NCBI GenBank assembly: GCA_963575745.1
Contig: CAUYUJ010009557.1
Span: 468,505-532,504 of the forward strand
DNA length: 64,000 nucleotides
Reading direction: 5' to 3'
Origin: Prorocentrum cordatum
Lineage: Eukaryota; Sar; Dinophyceae; Prorocentrales; Prorocentraceae
The notes under the pieces are model-generated. The model was not told the origin of the DNA and made no database searches. It saw only the letters and a program-made list of their open reading frames with translations. Positions 43,561 through 54,170 of this stretch are shown in pieces (positions within the stretch are counted from its first letter, which is position 1; each line of letters opens with the position of its first letter). The translations under genes were made by a program, and so were the position numbers.

Positions 43561-44035
43561 TCTCATGTAGCTTTTTGCCTGCACTTCCTCGCCCTTGGCC
43601 TCTAAGGGAATGCTCCTGTCGTCGCCGTGGATGGATGTGCCTCGGACTGCCTGGTCAACGGAGAGGTCTGATCGTGTCGGACGAACGGGGGGGTGCAAGC
43701 GGGGGGTTAGCGCATCAGCTCATGCTCCTGGCGCATCCCCGCGCTGGAGGCGCCCACGTATCCAGGAAAACGCCAGGCAGTGGGGCCGAAACTAGCTGCG
43801 TGCAACGGATTTCGCACCCTCCCCACTTTCGTCCGACTCGAGGGAAGGAAAGATGATCTCTGGATGCCCGCGGAGGTCCCCGGACGTCGGACGCCTCCCG
43901 AGGCCAGAGGTCGAGAGGCGCCAGAAAATGTAGACCCTGCTCCTCCTCCTCACGACCACAATCCACTTGAAATCGACTTCTGGCGGCATCCCACATCGAC
44001 TTCTGACGGGGCCCAGGAGGAGCGAATGGAGGTGC

Positions 44036-45165
44036 TCGCGGGCCCAACGGGCCAGCGGCGTGCGAAGATCTCCAGAAACTGGTCCACAATATATTCCTGG
44101 ACCGCGCGCGCAGGGCGGCCCGTGGGATTCCCTGGGCGAAACGTACCCTGCCGAGGTTCCGGCAGGCTCCCGGCCAAGTCTGCCCCAGGATGCCAGCACT
44201 CCGCGGGGCGGCTTTCCGCGCCCTCCGAGCGCGGCAAGAGGGCCTCGAGAGGCCCCCAGTGGGATGGTCCAAAAGGGCTCCAAGTCGCCGACCGATCGGT
44301 AACTCCGCGGGGCGGTTTTCCGCGCCCTCAGAGCGCTGCAAGAGGGCCTCAAGAGGCCCCTGGTGGGATGGTCCAAGAGGGCTCCGAGTCGCCGACCGAT
44401 CGGTCCAAGACGCCCACGATCGCCTGCACGTGGCCGCAGACGCCTCGAAGGCACCTGCAGACGCCTCCAGGAAGCGTCTCCAGAGGGCCCCGGGACATAC
44501 AAATCATTGAACCCCCCTTGGGTTTTTGACAAATGTTGGCGTTCTGACCTGTTTGGCTTCCCGACGCTCCAGGACAGACCAAGAGGCCCTCAACATCCCC
44601 CCCCGACGGTCCAAGAGGGCTTCAAGAAGGTCCCAAGACGGCCTAAGATGGCCCCGACATGCCTCCAAGGCAGCCCAAAATGGCCCCCAGGACTGCCCCA
44701 AGAGGGAGCCAAGACGGGGAACCCGAACAGACATTTCGAGCCCAGCCTCCAGAATCGATCCAATACAACCCAAGAGACCTCAACGAGGCCTCAAAGCAGC
44801 CCAAGAGGGCCTCAAGACAGTCCCAAACGGCCCAAGAGCCCTCCAAGACCGTCTCGGAAAGCATCCCAAAAGGCCCCCAAGAACTTCCAAGAAACTCCCG
44901 AGAATTCTGGACATCCCCAAAGGAGATCCCGGGCCCGAAGGCCCTCCCAGGAGATCCCCAAAGGCCCTCAAGAGCTCCCGAAGAGGCTCCACGAAGCCTC
45001 CAAGAAACTCCAAGAGACTCCCAAGCGGCTCTCAAGGCCTCTCAAGAAAGACTCCAAGAGCTCCCAAGAGGGTCACAACTACTATCTCCCGAGAAGCAGT
45101 CGAGTGCTCTCAGAAGAGACAGCAAGAAACATTCATGAGCTCTCCGAAATGCCCTGACAGACCCC
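44036..45165 (+). repeat. GGCC-decamer repeat family, long copy
   Basis: The left end CGGGCCCAACGGGCC, GTGCGAAGATCTCC and the GCGCGCGCAGGGCGGCCC block match 9628 and 13848. A 100-bp internal duplication (AGAGGGCCTC...CGACCGATCGGT at 44235 and 44345) and the GGTTTTTGACAAATG / TGGCTTCCCGACGC spacer (44520-44570) follow. The right end with GGCGGAATGA is missing. Confidence 0.7.
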
Positions 45166-45559
45166 CAACACACTCCTACTCCTCCTCTCCTCCTCGCGCT
45201 ACAATACGGGCCGGTGGATGCACCTTTTGTTCTCCTGTTCGTCATTCTTGGATCCTCCCCCAACGGCCAGCGCCATTCCTCCCGTCCAACCAAACCTGGG
45301 GAAGCTGTGCTCCTTCGCTCGAGATGGGTGTCGAAACCAGCGGGTCCCCCATGGCCCACGGTGACAACGAAAGATAGATTTCCACAGCAAAAGTGGCAAC
45401 AGATGTACAAGCTTGCAAGAACCGCTGCCTGTGATTGTTTGTTAGGCGGTCGAGTTGCGCCGAAGAGGGAAGCGTGTGAGAGGAGGTGCCCAGTTCATAG
45501 TAACTGTGGCTGGCGCTGACGCGGGATCGCGAGCGAGGATGAGAGCTCTTCACTAGCAG

Positions 45560-46185
45560 CAGAAACCAACAACCAAGATTCAACCACATAATCAACACCA
45601 CACCTGTCTCATTATGCCTGCCGAACGCCTCTGTACCACCCCAGTAATCTGCCAGTGGCTTTGCGCTGTGCGCGTCTATCAATCCATAAGAAGCCCCAGC
45701 AAACCACTGTCGAAGGAATACCGCGTGCCTTGTGGCATCAGCTTCACCGAGTTCAAAAAGACAAAATCAAGTGGAAGCGAAGCGCGTGGTCACGCCGTCT
45801 TGGCCACCGGCTGCAACCAAAGCCACCTCTCCAAACCAAACAAAAAATCCCTTTGGCTTCAACCATAATGCACATTGTGCAAATGTCTCTGCCGTGAGGT
45901 TGAAAGCGACAGTGACTGCATCTTCCAGAGTGGCATACCCACGGATACGATGACGGTGGCTCTGTGATACAAATCCCGCACAGCTTCCCAATAGCGGATA
46001 CCAATGGTATGTAACGATATCAAGAGTGTTGCCACCACCAGACTTCAGGAAGCTATGCGAAAACGACCATGTATCAGGACCCTCAAAAGGTGGATTCCCG
46101 AAGGAATCGAGGCCCAGCAGACGGCTATATGGGCTCAAATCGTCCAACATGTGCGACGCAGTGTCCTGAAGCCGTCCGCCAACTG
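45560..46185 (-). pseudogene. Heparanase-like glycoside hydrolase (GH79) fragment with in-frame stop
   Basis: From about 46185 to 45560 one frame reads LGLDSFGNPPFEGPDTWSF, NTLDIVTYHWYPLLG (46030-45985; the L-D-V-T-x-H-x-Y strand of GH79), WFGEVALVAAGGQDGVTTRF (about 45835-45775, containing the Gly-Glu of the catalytic nucleophile) and ELGEADATRHAVFLRQW, then GASYGLIDAHS and PLADYWGG, which follow the nucleophile in heparanase-type enzymes. A TGA at about 45769-45767 interrupts FAST/FCLFELG. The family cleaves beta-glucuronide bonds of acidic polysaccharides. The upstream edge has TTCTGTTAGTGTTCAG, a plausible intron acceptor. No N-terminal TIM-barrel half is found, so this is a 3' fragment or decayed gene. 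Confidence 0.6.
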
Positions 46186-46439
46186 CTGAACACTAACAGA
46201 AATATCTTGAAAGACTGAGAACCCTTAATGACTGAGTCAGAACGGCTTGAGCCGATTTGAAATGGCAACGGTAAAACCAGCCGTCGGACTTCATGCCCGT
46301 TCTTTCTGTCCCCACTTCGGACCCCGCGAAATCCCCAAACTGCGACGCCGCAAATCGGCACGCACCCTCCGTTCTGCACATGTTCCCCAATCAGTGCTTG
46401 CACATAGGGGTCCTCACTACAATAACCTATGCCATTGAA

Positions 46440-46640
46440 TGGACCTGTCGAGGCTTCGCCACGGTGCCATCCGTGACCGCCCGCGACACCTCGCTGGCGC
46501 CCAGTGCGCGGAGAAGGTCTGTCGATGCTTCGCAACGTTGCGGCTCGCGCCCGCTCGTGGACGTCTCGCGGGCGTCCCGTGCGCTGGGTGGGTCCGTCGA
46601 GGATTCGCCTCGTTGCCGCGTGTGCGGCGTGCGGCGCACA
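46440..46640. repeat. 74-bp tandem repeat, ~2.7 copies
   Basis: GTCGAGGCTTCGCCACG at 46447, GTCGATGCTTCGCAACG at 46521 and GTCGAGGATTCGCCTCG at 46596. Confidence 0.75.
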
Positions 46641-46760
46641 GCTTGCACCAAAGAGCTTGCACCGCACAGATGTTACCACACAGCTTGAACACACGCACAC
46701 ACACAGCTCGCATCCCGTGGCTCTGCGCCGCATAGCTTACATGTTGCACCGCATTTCCCA
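46636..46760. repeat. Degenerate GCACCGCACAGCTTACA repeat, downstream side of the methyltransferase gene
   Basis: About six imperfect 17-20-bp units (CACACAGCTTGAACACAC, GCCGCATAGCTTACATG). The same unit type is found upstream of the gene at 49515-49735. Confidence 0.6.
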
Positions 46761-46803
46761 ATGTGCGGACATCTGGCGAAGCCGTGCCCGCGCGCCGCCG
46801 GCA

Positions 46804-49517
46804 TCACGCCAGGGCGCGGGCGGCCGCCGCTGGCGGGCGGGTGCAGCCCCAAGCGGGCCGCCCTCTGCGTGGGCGGCCGTGCCGCCGGGCCTGCTCCAGC
46901 CCAGCCCGCGGTCCCCGCGCGCAGAGGGCGCTGCGAGCGGCGAAGGAGGAGGGTGCACCGCCCGTCGCGGACTCGTCGAGGGACATCGCCGCCAGCGCCT
47001 CCATGGCGTCGTCGTCGCCCTCGCTGGCGGCCTCCCGCAGCCGCTCGAACAGCTCGCTCGCGTCGGGGTCTTCCTGGCCCAGGGCGCGGAGCAGCCACTG
47101 GGCGCCCAACTGATTGCTGCACTCCACACCGCGGCCCTCGAAGTGCATGGCCGCCAGCCGGCCCTGAGCCTCCCCGCAGCCTTGCTCGGCGGCCCGCAGG
47201 TACCACGCGGCCGCGGCCGCATCATCCTGCGGCACGCCCTCGCCCGACTCCAGCAGCGCGCCGAGGTTCAACTGCGCACTCACGCCGCCGCCCTCTGCCG
47301 CACGCGTGAACCATGCGGCCGCGGCGGACGGGTCTGGCGCTGGCAGGCCGCGGCCCTCGGCGCTCATGATGCCGAGGTTCGTCTGCGCGACGACGTCTCC
47401 CTCCATGGCAGCCCTGCGGCACCACTGTAGAGCGGTGGCCTCGCACCGCTGCACCCCGACACCCGTCGCGTAGCTCTCCGCGACCACCGCCGCCGCGCGC
47501 GCGTCCCCCTGCGCAGCCGCCTTGGAGAGCCAGCGCAGGGCCTCCTCGGGCGCCTGCTCCACGCCCTGCCCCTGCATGAGCAGCAGGCCCAGGCCCGCCT
47601 GGGAGCGCGCGTGGCCGTGCTCGGCGGCCAAGCGGAACCACCCAGCGGCGCGCCGCTGGTGCCTCGGCGCGCCGCTGCTGGCGTAGAGCCGCCCCAGCTG
47701 AGCCTGCGCGTCCCCCACGCTCCGAGAGGCCGCGCGGTGCAGCCAGCGCGCGGCCAGGAAGCGGCTGCGGGGCACTCCCCGCCCCATGGCGTGTGCGATG
47801 CCGAGGTTCGCCTGCCCAGCGGGCACCCCTCGCGACGCCGCTCTGCGATGCTGCTCCACCCGCTCCTCGTCGTCCCGGCTGCCGACCGCCCTCACCTGGT
47901 ACTCCGCAGCGGCGGCCGCCTGCCCCATCGCGGTGTCCACGCAACGCGCGGCCCTCTCCTCGCTCGCGTCCGGCGCGGCACGGAGCTCCACAAGCGCCGA
48001 GGGGGCCGTGGTGAGGTCCCGCGTGGCCTCTGGCAGGGTCACCTCCCAGCCCAGGCTGCAGCACGCCTCCACCACGCTCGGCAAGATCTCCCAGTTCACG
48101 CCCAGCCACCCGATGCCGCCGGGAGCCAGCCTCGCCTCCCTACAGAAGCGCTGGTGGAAGTGGATGGCGTCGCCGCCAGGCGCGAGCAGCGAGACGTCCG
48201 GGCTGCCCCTCCAGGAGTCTGGGCGGCTCGCGTCCTCCAGGACCTGCGGCGGGTTGAAGAAGACGAACTCTGGCGGCGGCGCTCCCTCCAGGGGTTTCAG
48301 GAGGTCCCCCTGGACCAGGGTGATATCCAGACCGTTGCGCTCCACGTCCGCCCGGGCGAGCTCCAGGGCCTCCACGGCGATGTCCGTGCACGCCACCCTG
48401 CAGGAGTCGCCGAGGGACGCCTTGAGCAGCACCGACAGCCAGCCCGAGCCGCCGCCCACGTCCACGAACAGCGGCGCGCCGCTGTCCGCCGCCGCCGCGC
48501 CACGGGAGAGCCGGATCACCCCCGCCAGGTACCGCGCCCAGGACAGGTAGCCGGCGAACCTGATCCAGTTGAAAGCCAGCGATGTGTCCAGGCGGAGCGT
48601 CACTTCCTGCTGCCCGCCGTCTGGGTCCTCAAGGTCGCCAAGCGACAGGCCGTCGCACAGGAAGAGGCGTTCGTTGACCCCAGCATCCCTGCGGACGCGC
48701 AGCCGCCGCAACCTGGGAACGCCTCCCGTGGCCTCCTGCCAGGGCCCCACGGCCTCCTCCACCGCGATGTCGACAAAGTCAGGCCCACGCCCGAGCAGCG
48801 TGCCCCGCAGCGCCAGACCAGAGGCTGGCGGGGACCCTGCGACTCCGGTGACGAAGTCGTCGAGCGAGTGCCTGTCGCCGGTCCCAATCACGGCCTCCAG
48901 CTCCGCGCACTGCATTGCCGCGGAGCACTGAAACGCGTGGTGCAGCGCCACGAAGACCTCCGCGGCCTCGTCGGGATCCCTGGCCGCAGCGGGCGATGCG
49001 TGCGCTACCGCGGCAAGGTCGGCAGCGCCTCCCAGAGCAGCCGCCAGCGCAGCCCCTGCGGCCGCGCCGAACGCCCCGCGCAGGCCTGCCCTGTCGGTTA
49101 CACGCAAGAGTGACCATGGGTAAGAGTGACCTTTGGTGCGCGGCTGTTGGGGGGCCGCAGGGGGACCAAACACAAGCGCGCAGGACGCTACTATCGCATC
49201 GCTTTCGGCCATCGGGGGACCCCATGGGCCCGCACCAAAGGTCACTCCGGTGAAAGGTCACTCTTACGTTCGGTCGAGCCTGTGCCGCCACTGCCGGCGT
49301 CGCTCTTCAGCTCGCCTGCCAGCCGCCGCGGCGCGCGGGTGTCTGGCCGAGACGGCCGCGGGCCGGGCGCCAGCAGCGCGGTCGGCACTTGCCGGCGCCC
49401 CACCTCGGACGGGCGCCATCTGCCGGCCGCTCTGGCGGGAGCGGCTCGGCGGCCGCGGCTCGGCGGAGCCCTGGGCGCACCGCGACGTGAGCCCAAATGG
49501 CTACGGCGATATTGCAT
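46804..49517 (-). CDS. PrmC/HemK-like methyltransferase fused to Sel1 repeats
   Basis: Exon 2 is open from 49085 to a TGA at 46804. Residues encoded at 48465-48436 form SAM motif I (VDVGGGSGWL), then CTDIAVEALELARADV (acidic loop) and FFNPPQ at 48261-48244, the N-P-P-x signature of PrmC-type N5-glutamine or related methyltransferases (usually NPPY). From about 47860 to 47085 come about seven 36-residue Sel1-like repeats (AQANLGIAHAMGRGV, AQLNLGALLESGEGV types), which form a helical solenoid for protein binding. A MITE covers the apparent N-terminus. Splicing 49267-49086 (GTAAGAG...GGGCAG) joins it in frame to an upstream Arg-rich exon beginning at ATG 49517, giving about 843 residues. Substrate unknown; the Sel1 part may select a protein target. 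Codon use is strongly GC-biased and the frame is intact, so the gene is probably live. Confidence 0.8.
49086..49267 (-). other. Predicted intron made from a MITE (introner)
   Basis: On the minus strand the donor GTAAGAG starts at 49267, one base inside the element's terminal repeat. The upstream frame ends in phase 1 (...GSTE plus C). The first AG gives a frameshift; the second, GGGCAG ending at 49086, restores frame to LRGAFGAAAG. Prediction only; no transcript evidence. Confidence 0.5.
49103..49268 (-). mobile_element. MITE/introner-like element, family A, copy 2
   Basis: Terminal inverted repeats 49103-49140 and 49231-49268 match at 30 of 38 positions, including GTGACCTTTGGTGCG. The interior is about 80% like copy 1 at 8914-9089. 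A possible target duplication ACCGA is seen on both sides (left AACCGAC at about 49095, right TCGACCGAA complement at about 49270). Confidence 0.82.
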
Positions 49518-49735
49518 CGCATTGCTTAAACCGCCCAGCTTACACCACGTACCTGGCACCACACAGCTTAGAACACGTATATTGCACTACATGAACTCCG
49601 CACCATAGATCGCACCACACATCTTAGACCACACGGAGTTAACCGTGTACATCTCTTTATATGCACGGTACACAGCATCGCTCGCACTACACATGCTGCA
49701 CCATACGTATTGCACAACGTAGCTCACACAGCAAC
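49515..49735. repeat. Degenerate CACCACACAGCTTAGAACAC repeat, upstream side of the methyltransferase gene
   Basis: Units such as CACCACACAGCTTAGA, CACCACACATCTTAGAC and GCACTACACATGCTGCACC recur over 220 bp, like those at 46636-46760. Confidence 0.6.
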
Positions 49736-49782
49736 AGTGCAACAGCTCAATGTTGGGGGGGGGTCAACGCTGGCAAACACAC

Positions 49783-49990
<208 letters not shown>

Positions 49991-50011
49991 GAGGCACTGG
50001 TTTTCTATCGA

Positions 50012-50080
50012 GCGCTGGACCCCTTCCCTGGCACTTACCAAAGGCGGTGCTCGGGGCGCCGCCAAGGGGGGTACTGCGCG
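50012..50080. repeat. Palindromic GCGCTGGACCCC hairpin element, copy 4
   Basis: GCGCTGGACCCCTTCCCTGG...GGCGCCGCCAAGGGGGGTAC, then GCGCGGAG. Confidence 0.6.
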
Positions 50081-50829
50081 GAGCCCATGAAACTTGCACA
50101 AAACTGCGAAAGTGCGTGTTCGTGAAGATGTCTGCCCCTCTGCGGACAGCAATAGCAGTAGCAGGTTCATTTGATGCTTCGTCTCGGGAGCATCGGTTAC
50201 CAAGCAGATCGCCAACGCAACTTATCAAGCACACTCCTTCGTGAACATCAACGGTCGGAGGACTTCTTTCAGACTTCCATCTTGGATCCCGGGGGCGAGA
50301 CCCAAACTGCAATGCAGGACAAAAAACTGCAACGCAGATCTTCGCAAACCCGGGTCAGCCAATATGCGCGGCCGCCTCGCGGCCATGAGCGGCTCGCTAA
50401 CCCGGGTCAGCCAGAGGGGGTATTCGCAGGATCCTGCAGGATCTGGCGCTTTGGCTGACCCCCGTCTGCATTGACCCCCGTCTCCTAGGCCCCGATGTCA
50501 GACTTCCATCTTGGATCCCGGGGGCGAGACCAAATTCCAGCCTCGAACGCCGACGACGGCGTCGTCGTCCTCGGCGGCGGCAGCCGCGGCGAGGCAAACG
50601 CCCGCGACCCATATGGGCTCTGCGGCCGCCGGCGTCGCCTCGTCGGGCCCCCCGGCGAAGTCCACCCGGTTGGAGCCGTCGAGGATGTTCACCTGGTCGC
50701 TCAACCGCGCGGGGAGGGGCGGAGCGGGCGGCGCCGCAGACCGCGCGGACCCGTGGGTCGGGAGACGCGGCCTGCGACAGCGGCTGTTTTTTCAGAGACT
50801 CAGCGCGTGGGCCATGCAAAACGCGCGCT

Positions 50830-50933
50830 GTTCCCCTGCATTTTTCGGTTTCGCGCGTGTTGTTGTTGCTCGATGGTCCAGGATCGTTCTCAATGGTTCT
50901 CGCCGAAAAAAAATGCACACGTCCGAGCGATGC
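50830..50933. mobile_element. MITE-like element, family B, copy 3 (left end lost)
   Basis: TTCGGTTTCGCGCGTG, GATGGTCCAGGATCG and TTCTCGCCGAAAAAAAATGC, then ACACGTCCGAGCGATGC at the right end as in copies 1 and 2. No left inverted repeat is found upstream. Confidence 0.65.
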
Positions 50934-51361
50934 GAGGGCACGGCCCTCTGTGGAGGCACCTGTCTCGAGCCAGTGGCAACGGCCGCCGCAGCCGCCGCAG
51001 CTCACGCCGCCGCCGCCGCCGACCGAGTCGTCGTCGGTGTCGTCCGGCACTCGAGGCTCGGCGGGGGCCTCCCCGTCGCCCGCGGCCAGGCCCGCCTCGA
51101 GTTCCAGGCCAGAGCGCGCCCCAAGACAAGTCTAGTCGGGCAAGGCCCACCACCCCGAAGCCGTGCCCGCTCAGCTGCCGCGGAAACCGCGAGGCAGAGG
51201 CCGTGCGCGCCCATTCGTTCGGGTTCGGGGATCGAGCAGCATCGACGCTCGGGGAGGCTCGCGACTCTTTGTTGCACCGTCCGTTGCCCGCTTCTCGGGC
51301 GCGGGGGCCTCTTCGGGCGCGGGGGCCTCCTCGCCGCCGTGGCTGGGCCCGCGAGCAGATC

Positions 51362-51632
51362 CGAACGCACTGGCGGCAACCTGCCTGCAGCTCAGTTCGG
51401 CGACCAGCGCAGGGAGGACGCACAGACTGATAGAGTTCAGGAAGCAGGCTACGCCTATGCCATCGGTTTTGAGCAGCACTGCGAGGTTACCTCCAGCAAG
51501 AATCTGCGTGTAACTCAGGTCGGCCCACCAAGGCAAAGAAACCGCACTGATCCTTCTCGTTCCGGCCGCAGGCGGCGACGCCGCCGTGCTACTGAGCAGC
51601 ACTAGGTTGTCCCCTCTGGCCGAATCTTGAGT
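51362..51632 (-). pseudogene. RCC1/HERC-like beta-propeller relic
   Basis: The minus-strand frame reads NLVLLSSTAASPP, then WADLSYTQILAGGNLAVLLK plus TDGIGVAC, then LPALVAELSCRQVAAS. Dinoflagellate RCC1-type arrays show Y-T-Q-V-A-A-G-x-x-H-T-V-L-L-R-S-D-G-x-A-V-A-C-G; here two blades are visible with His and Gly positions changed. Upstream and downstream the frame leaves the pattern, so it is a fragment of a dead copy. About 50.93-51.36 and 51.64-52.5 kb contain no other recognisable domain. Confidence 0.5.
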
Positions 51633-53727
51633 GACAACTCGCGCTACCCTCGCACCCCTGAGCCGCGGTCCCCCGCGTCGAATCCACGTCGTCGAATCCG
51701 TGTCGAGTCCACGCCACATCCGTGTCGAGTCCGCCTCGAGCCCGCGTCGGGCGCAAACGAAGACACCAATTGGGGGGTCAGACGAGCTCCCCCGAAGATG
51801 CAACGTCACAGGGGCTGCGGAGGCCTCCATAGGCCTGCGTGAACCTTCTCTGGTCCGACTGGTCGTCGTCGTCGCCATTCCTGGGAAATTGAAGAACCAA
51901 GAACAGAACGGAAACCCCTTCGGCAGCCTCGCCGGGATCTCTGGACCTCCAGGGAGGACCTCCGCAGACCCTCTGGGGGCCCGCCAGGGCCCGAGCCCGT
52001 CGCATGCGCAGACGAAGCCCTGGCCTCGCCAGGACTGGTGTCCGCCCGACAACGAGTAGAGTCCGAAGGGAAGGTGGGCAACGCAGGGGCGACACCGGAG
52101 ATCCTGAACCCCAACCTCTGTGCCCCCTCCTGGGGTCAGATGGAATTCAATATCGAAAGGGAACGAGCTGGACCAATCCGACGCCCCCGGCCACCACGCT
52201 CGCCCTGGAGCAAACACCTGAGGAAGAGATGACTCCTCCTTCGATCCTCGAAGGCAAGGCCTTTTTTGAAGCGCCCCATGTAAAGAAGAAGAAGAAGAAG
52301 AAGAAGAAGAGAACGAACAATCGATTGCAAATACATGACCGCTTGCCGATCCGCGCGGACTTCTGTGATCCACGATGCTCCCGCTGGAGGCCCTGCCAGA
52401 GTGGCGCCAGTGCCGGTCCAAGATCCGCGCGGAGTCCAGACCATTTCTATTATAGACTTGTGCTCGTCGATTGTCCGCACTTGTCACTCTCTTTGCTTTT
52501 GCGTGCCAATTGTTTTTGCATGCTCAAGTGAGCCCCCCCCCCCCCGCTCGTAGCTCTATACACAGAACTCTTTCGCCGAGTTCAGTGAATCTTTGGCCGA
52601 TCAAGCGGCGTGGCGTATACATCGAGCCGAGCCCCTCCGACATGCCGCAACCCAAGGCCGTGATGCCGAAGGAGACGACGACGGACGACGTCGACGACAA
52701 CATTTTTTCAAAATTGCCCCAGAACCTGTGTTTGATCCTGGGTTGTGGTTTCCGGGGCTCAACGAGGGACCCCGGACGCAGACCATTTCCCGAACGTTCC
52801 GACGTTTCTTCTCCGCGACGCAATAGGGGGGAGACGAGAACGACGGTGGCGGAAACATGGGGTGTTGGCCTGCGCCCCGGTGCTTTGCTGCATGAAACCC
52901 AGATCCCTCTGGAAGTCGTCCCACATCTTGTGGGACATCTTGGAGAACAGGCCTGGCGAGTTGGAGGGAGACGGAGGGCAACCACGATGAAGAAGAAAAC
53001 AAACAAACAAAAAAGAAGAATAGGTTCGAAGAGAGCGTTGCTGATCTCCGGCCTCTGTCAATGGGCGTTCGGCGCCGTTGAAAACCAGTCCGATATGGAA
53101 AACTGGCAAGGATGGCCAGTTGGAGGGGGTGAGGAGAGCAGGGGGGAAGTATCCTTCTTGCAGATCCTGTGGAGATCGTTCCGCATCCAATGGGACATCG
53201 CTGACACTCGGCCTGGAGCCTTGAGGGGGGAGGGACCTGAACCCTCAGGGTCTGGACGAAAACTTAGATTTCCTGCGTTTGCTGTGATTGGATGTCGTTG
53301 TCCGTCTCCAAGGACCGTCGGAAAACGTCTCGGGCTGGGAGGCCGCTCGGGGGCAAAAGGGCCTGGGAGGAAGGAACGGCGCCAACTACACTTAGGTCGG
53401 GCATGTCCCCCTACAGAGGGATTTTGGAAGAAAAATCAAAAGCATTGCTAATAATATTAGAAAATTGTCGAAAGATAATCAAAGCATCATCCCAAGACTG
53501 TATATTTACTATCTTTGAACATTCCCCCTGTAGAGGGACTGAGGGGCAACGATAGGGGGGGGGATAGGCAAAGGGGGGGAACATCTACCTGGAATCGGCG
53601 ATACATCGCCGATAGAGATCGGAAGAGCGAATCCGCACCTTCCTGGGCATGCTGGGGCTATCGGGCCTCTATCGGCGATCAGCGGGCGATGGGGGCTCGA
53701 TGCCCCCCCTAAGCCCATCCCCCCCTA

Positions 53728-53830
53728 CCGTTGCCCGACTTAAAACCACTTAAAACTTGAAACCACTTATAACTACACTTAAAACCACTTAAAACCACTG
53801 AGGGGCATGCCCGACTCAAAACCACTTGAA
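53728..53830. repeat. CTTAAAACCA decamer repeat
   Basis: About eight imperfect units of ACTTAAAACC with two GGGGCATGCCCGACT interruptions. Confidence 0.85.
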
Positions 53831-53984
53831 ACTACACGCCGTCACCGATCCTGGCCGCGCGGGTCCTGGGCCGAGCCAGGATCGGTGCGCGCGCCTGGCC
53901 TGGCCGGGCCGCGAGGACGTGCACTCGTCGTCGGCCCAGAGAACGCCAGGCAATGATCAATGGTGTTTGGCGCGCCCCGGTGGA

Positions 53985-54034
53985 GGGAAAGAGGAGGAGG
54001 AGGAGGATGAGGAGGAGGAGGAGGAGGAGGAGGA

Positions 54035-54066
<32 letters not shown>

Positions 54067-54170
54067 GAGGAGGAGGAGGACGAGGAGGAGGACGAGGGGG
54101 GAGAGGAGGACGGGGAGGAGGAGGAGAAAGAGGACGAGGAGGAAGAGGAGGAGGAAGAGGAGGAAGAAGG
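53985..54170. repeat. (GGA)n polypurine tract
   Basis: GAGGAG repeats run on the plus strand, the opposite orientation to most tracts in this window. Confidence 0.95.

Noticed and set aside
49091-49245. N-terminal ~50 residues of the 813-codon frame of the methyltransferase gene
   Set aside because: They are encoded by the MITE itself, which also occurs at 8914-9089, so they are unlikely to be protein sequence.
51171-52487. 438-codon frame as one protein
   Set aside because: Only about 90 codons look like RCC1 repeats; the rest is low-complexity or repeat-derived and carries no domain.
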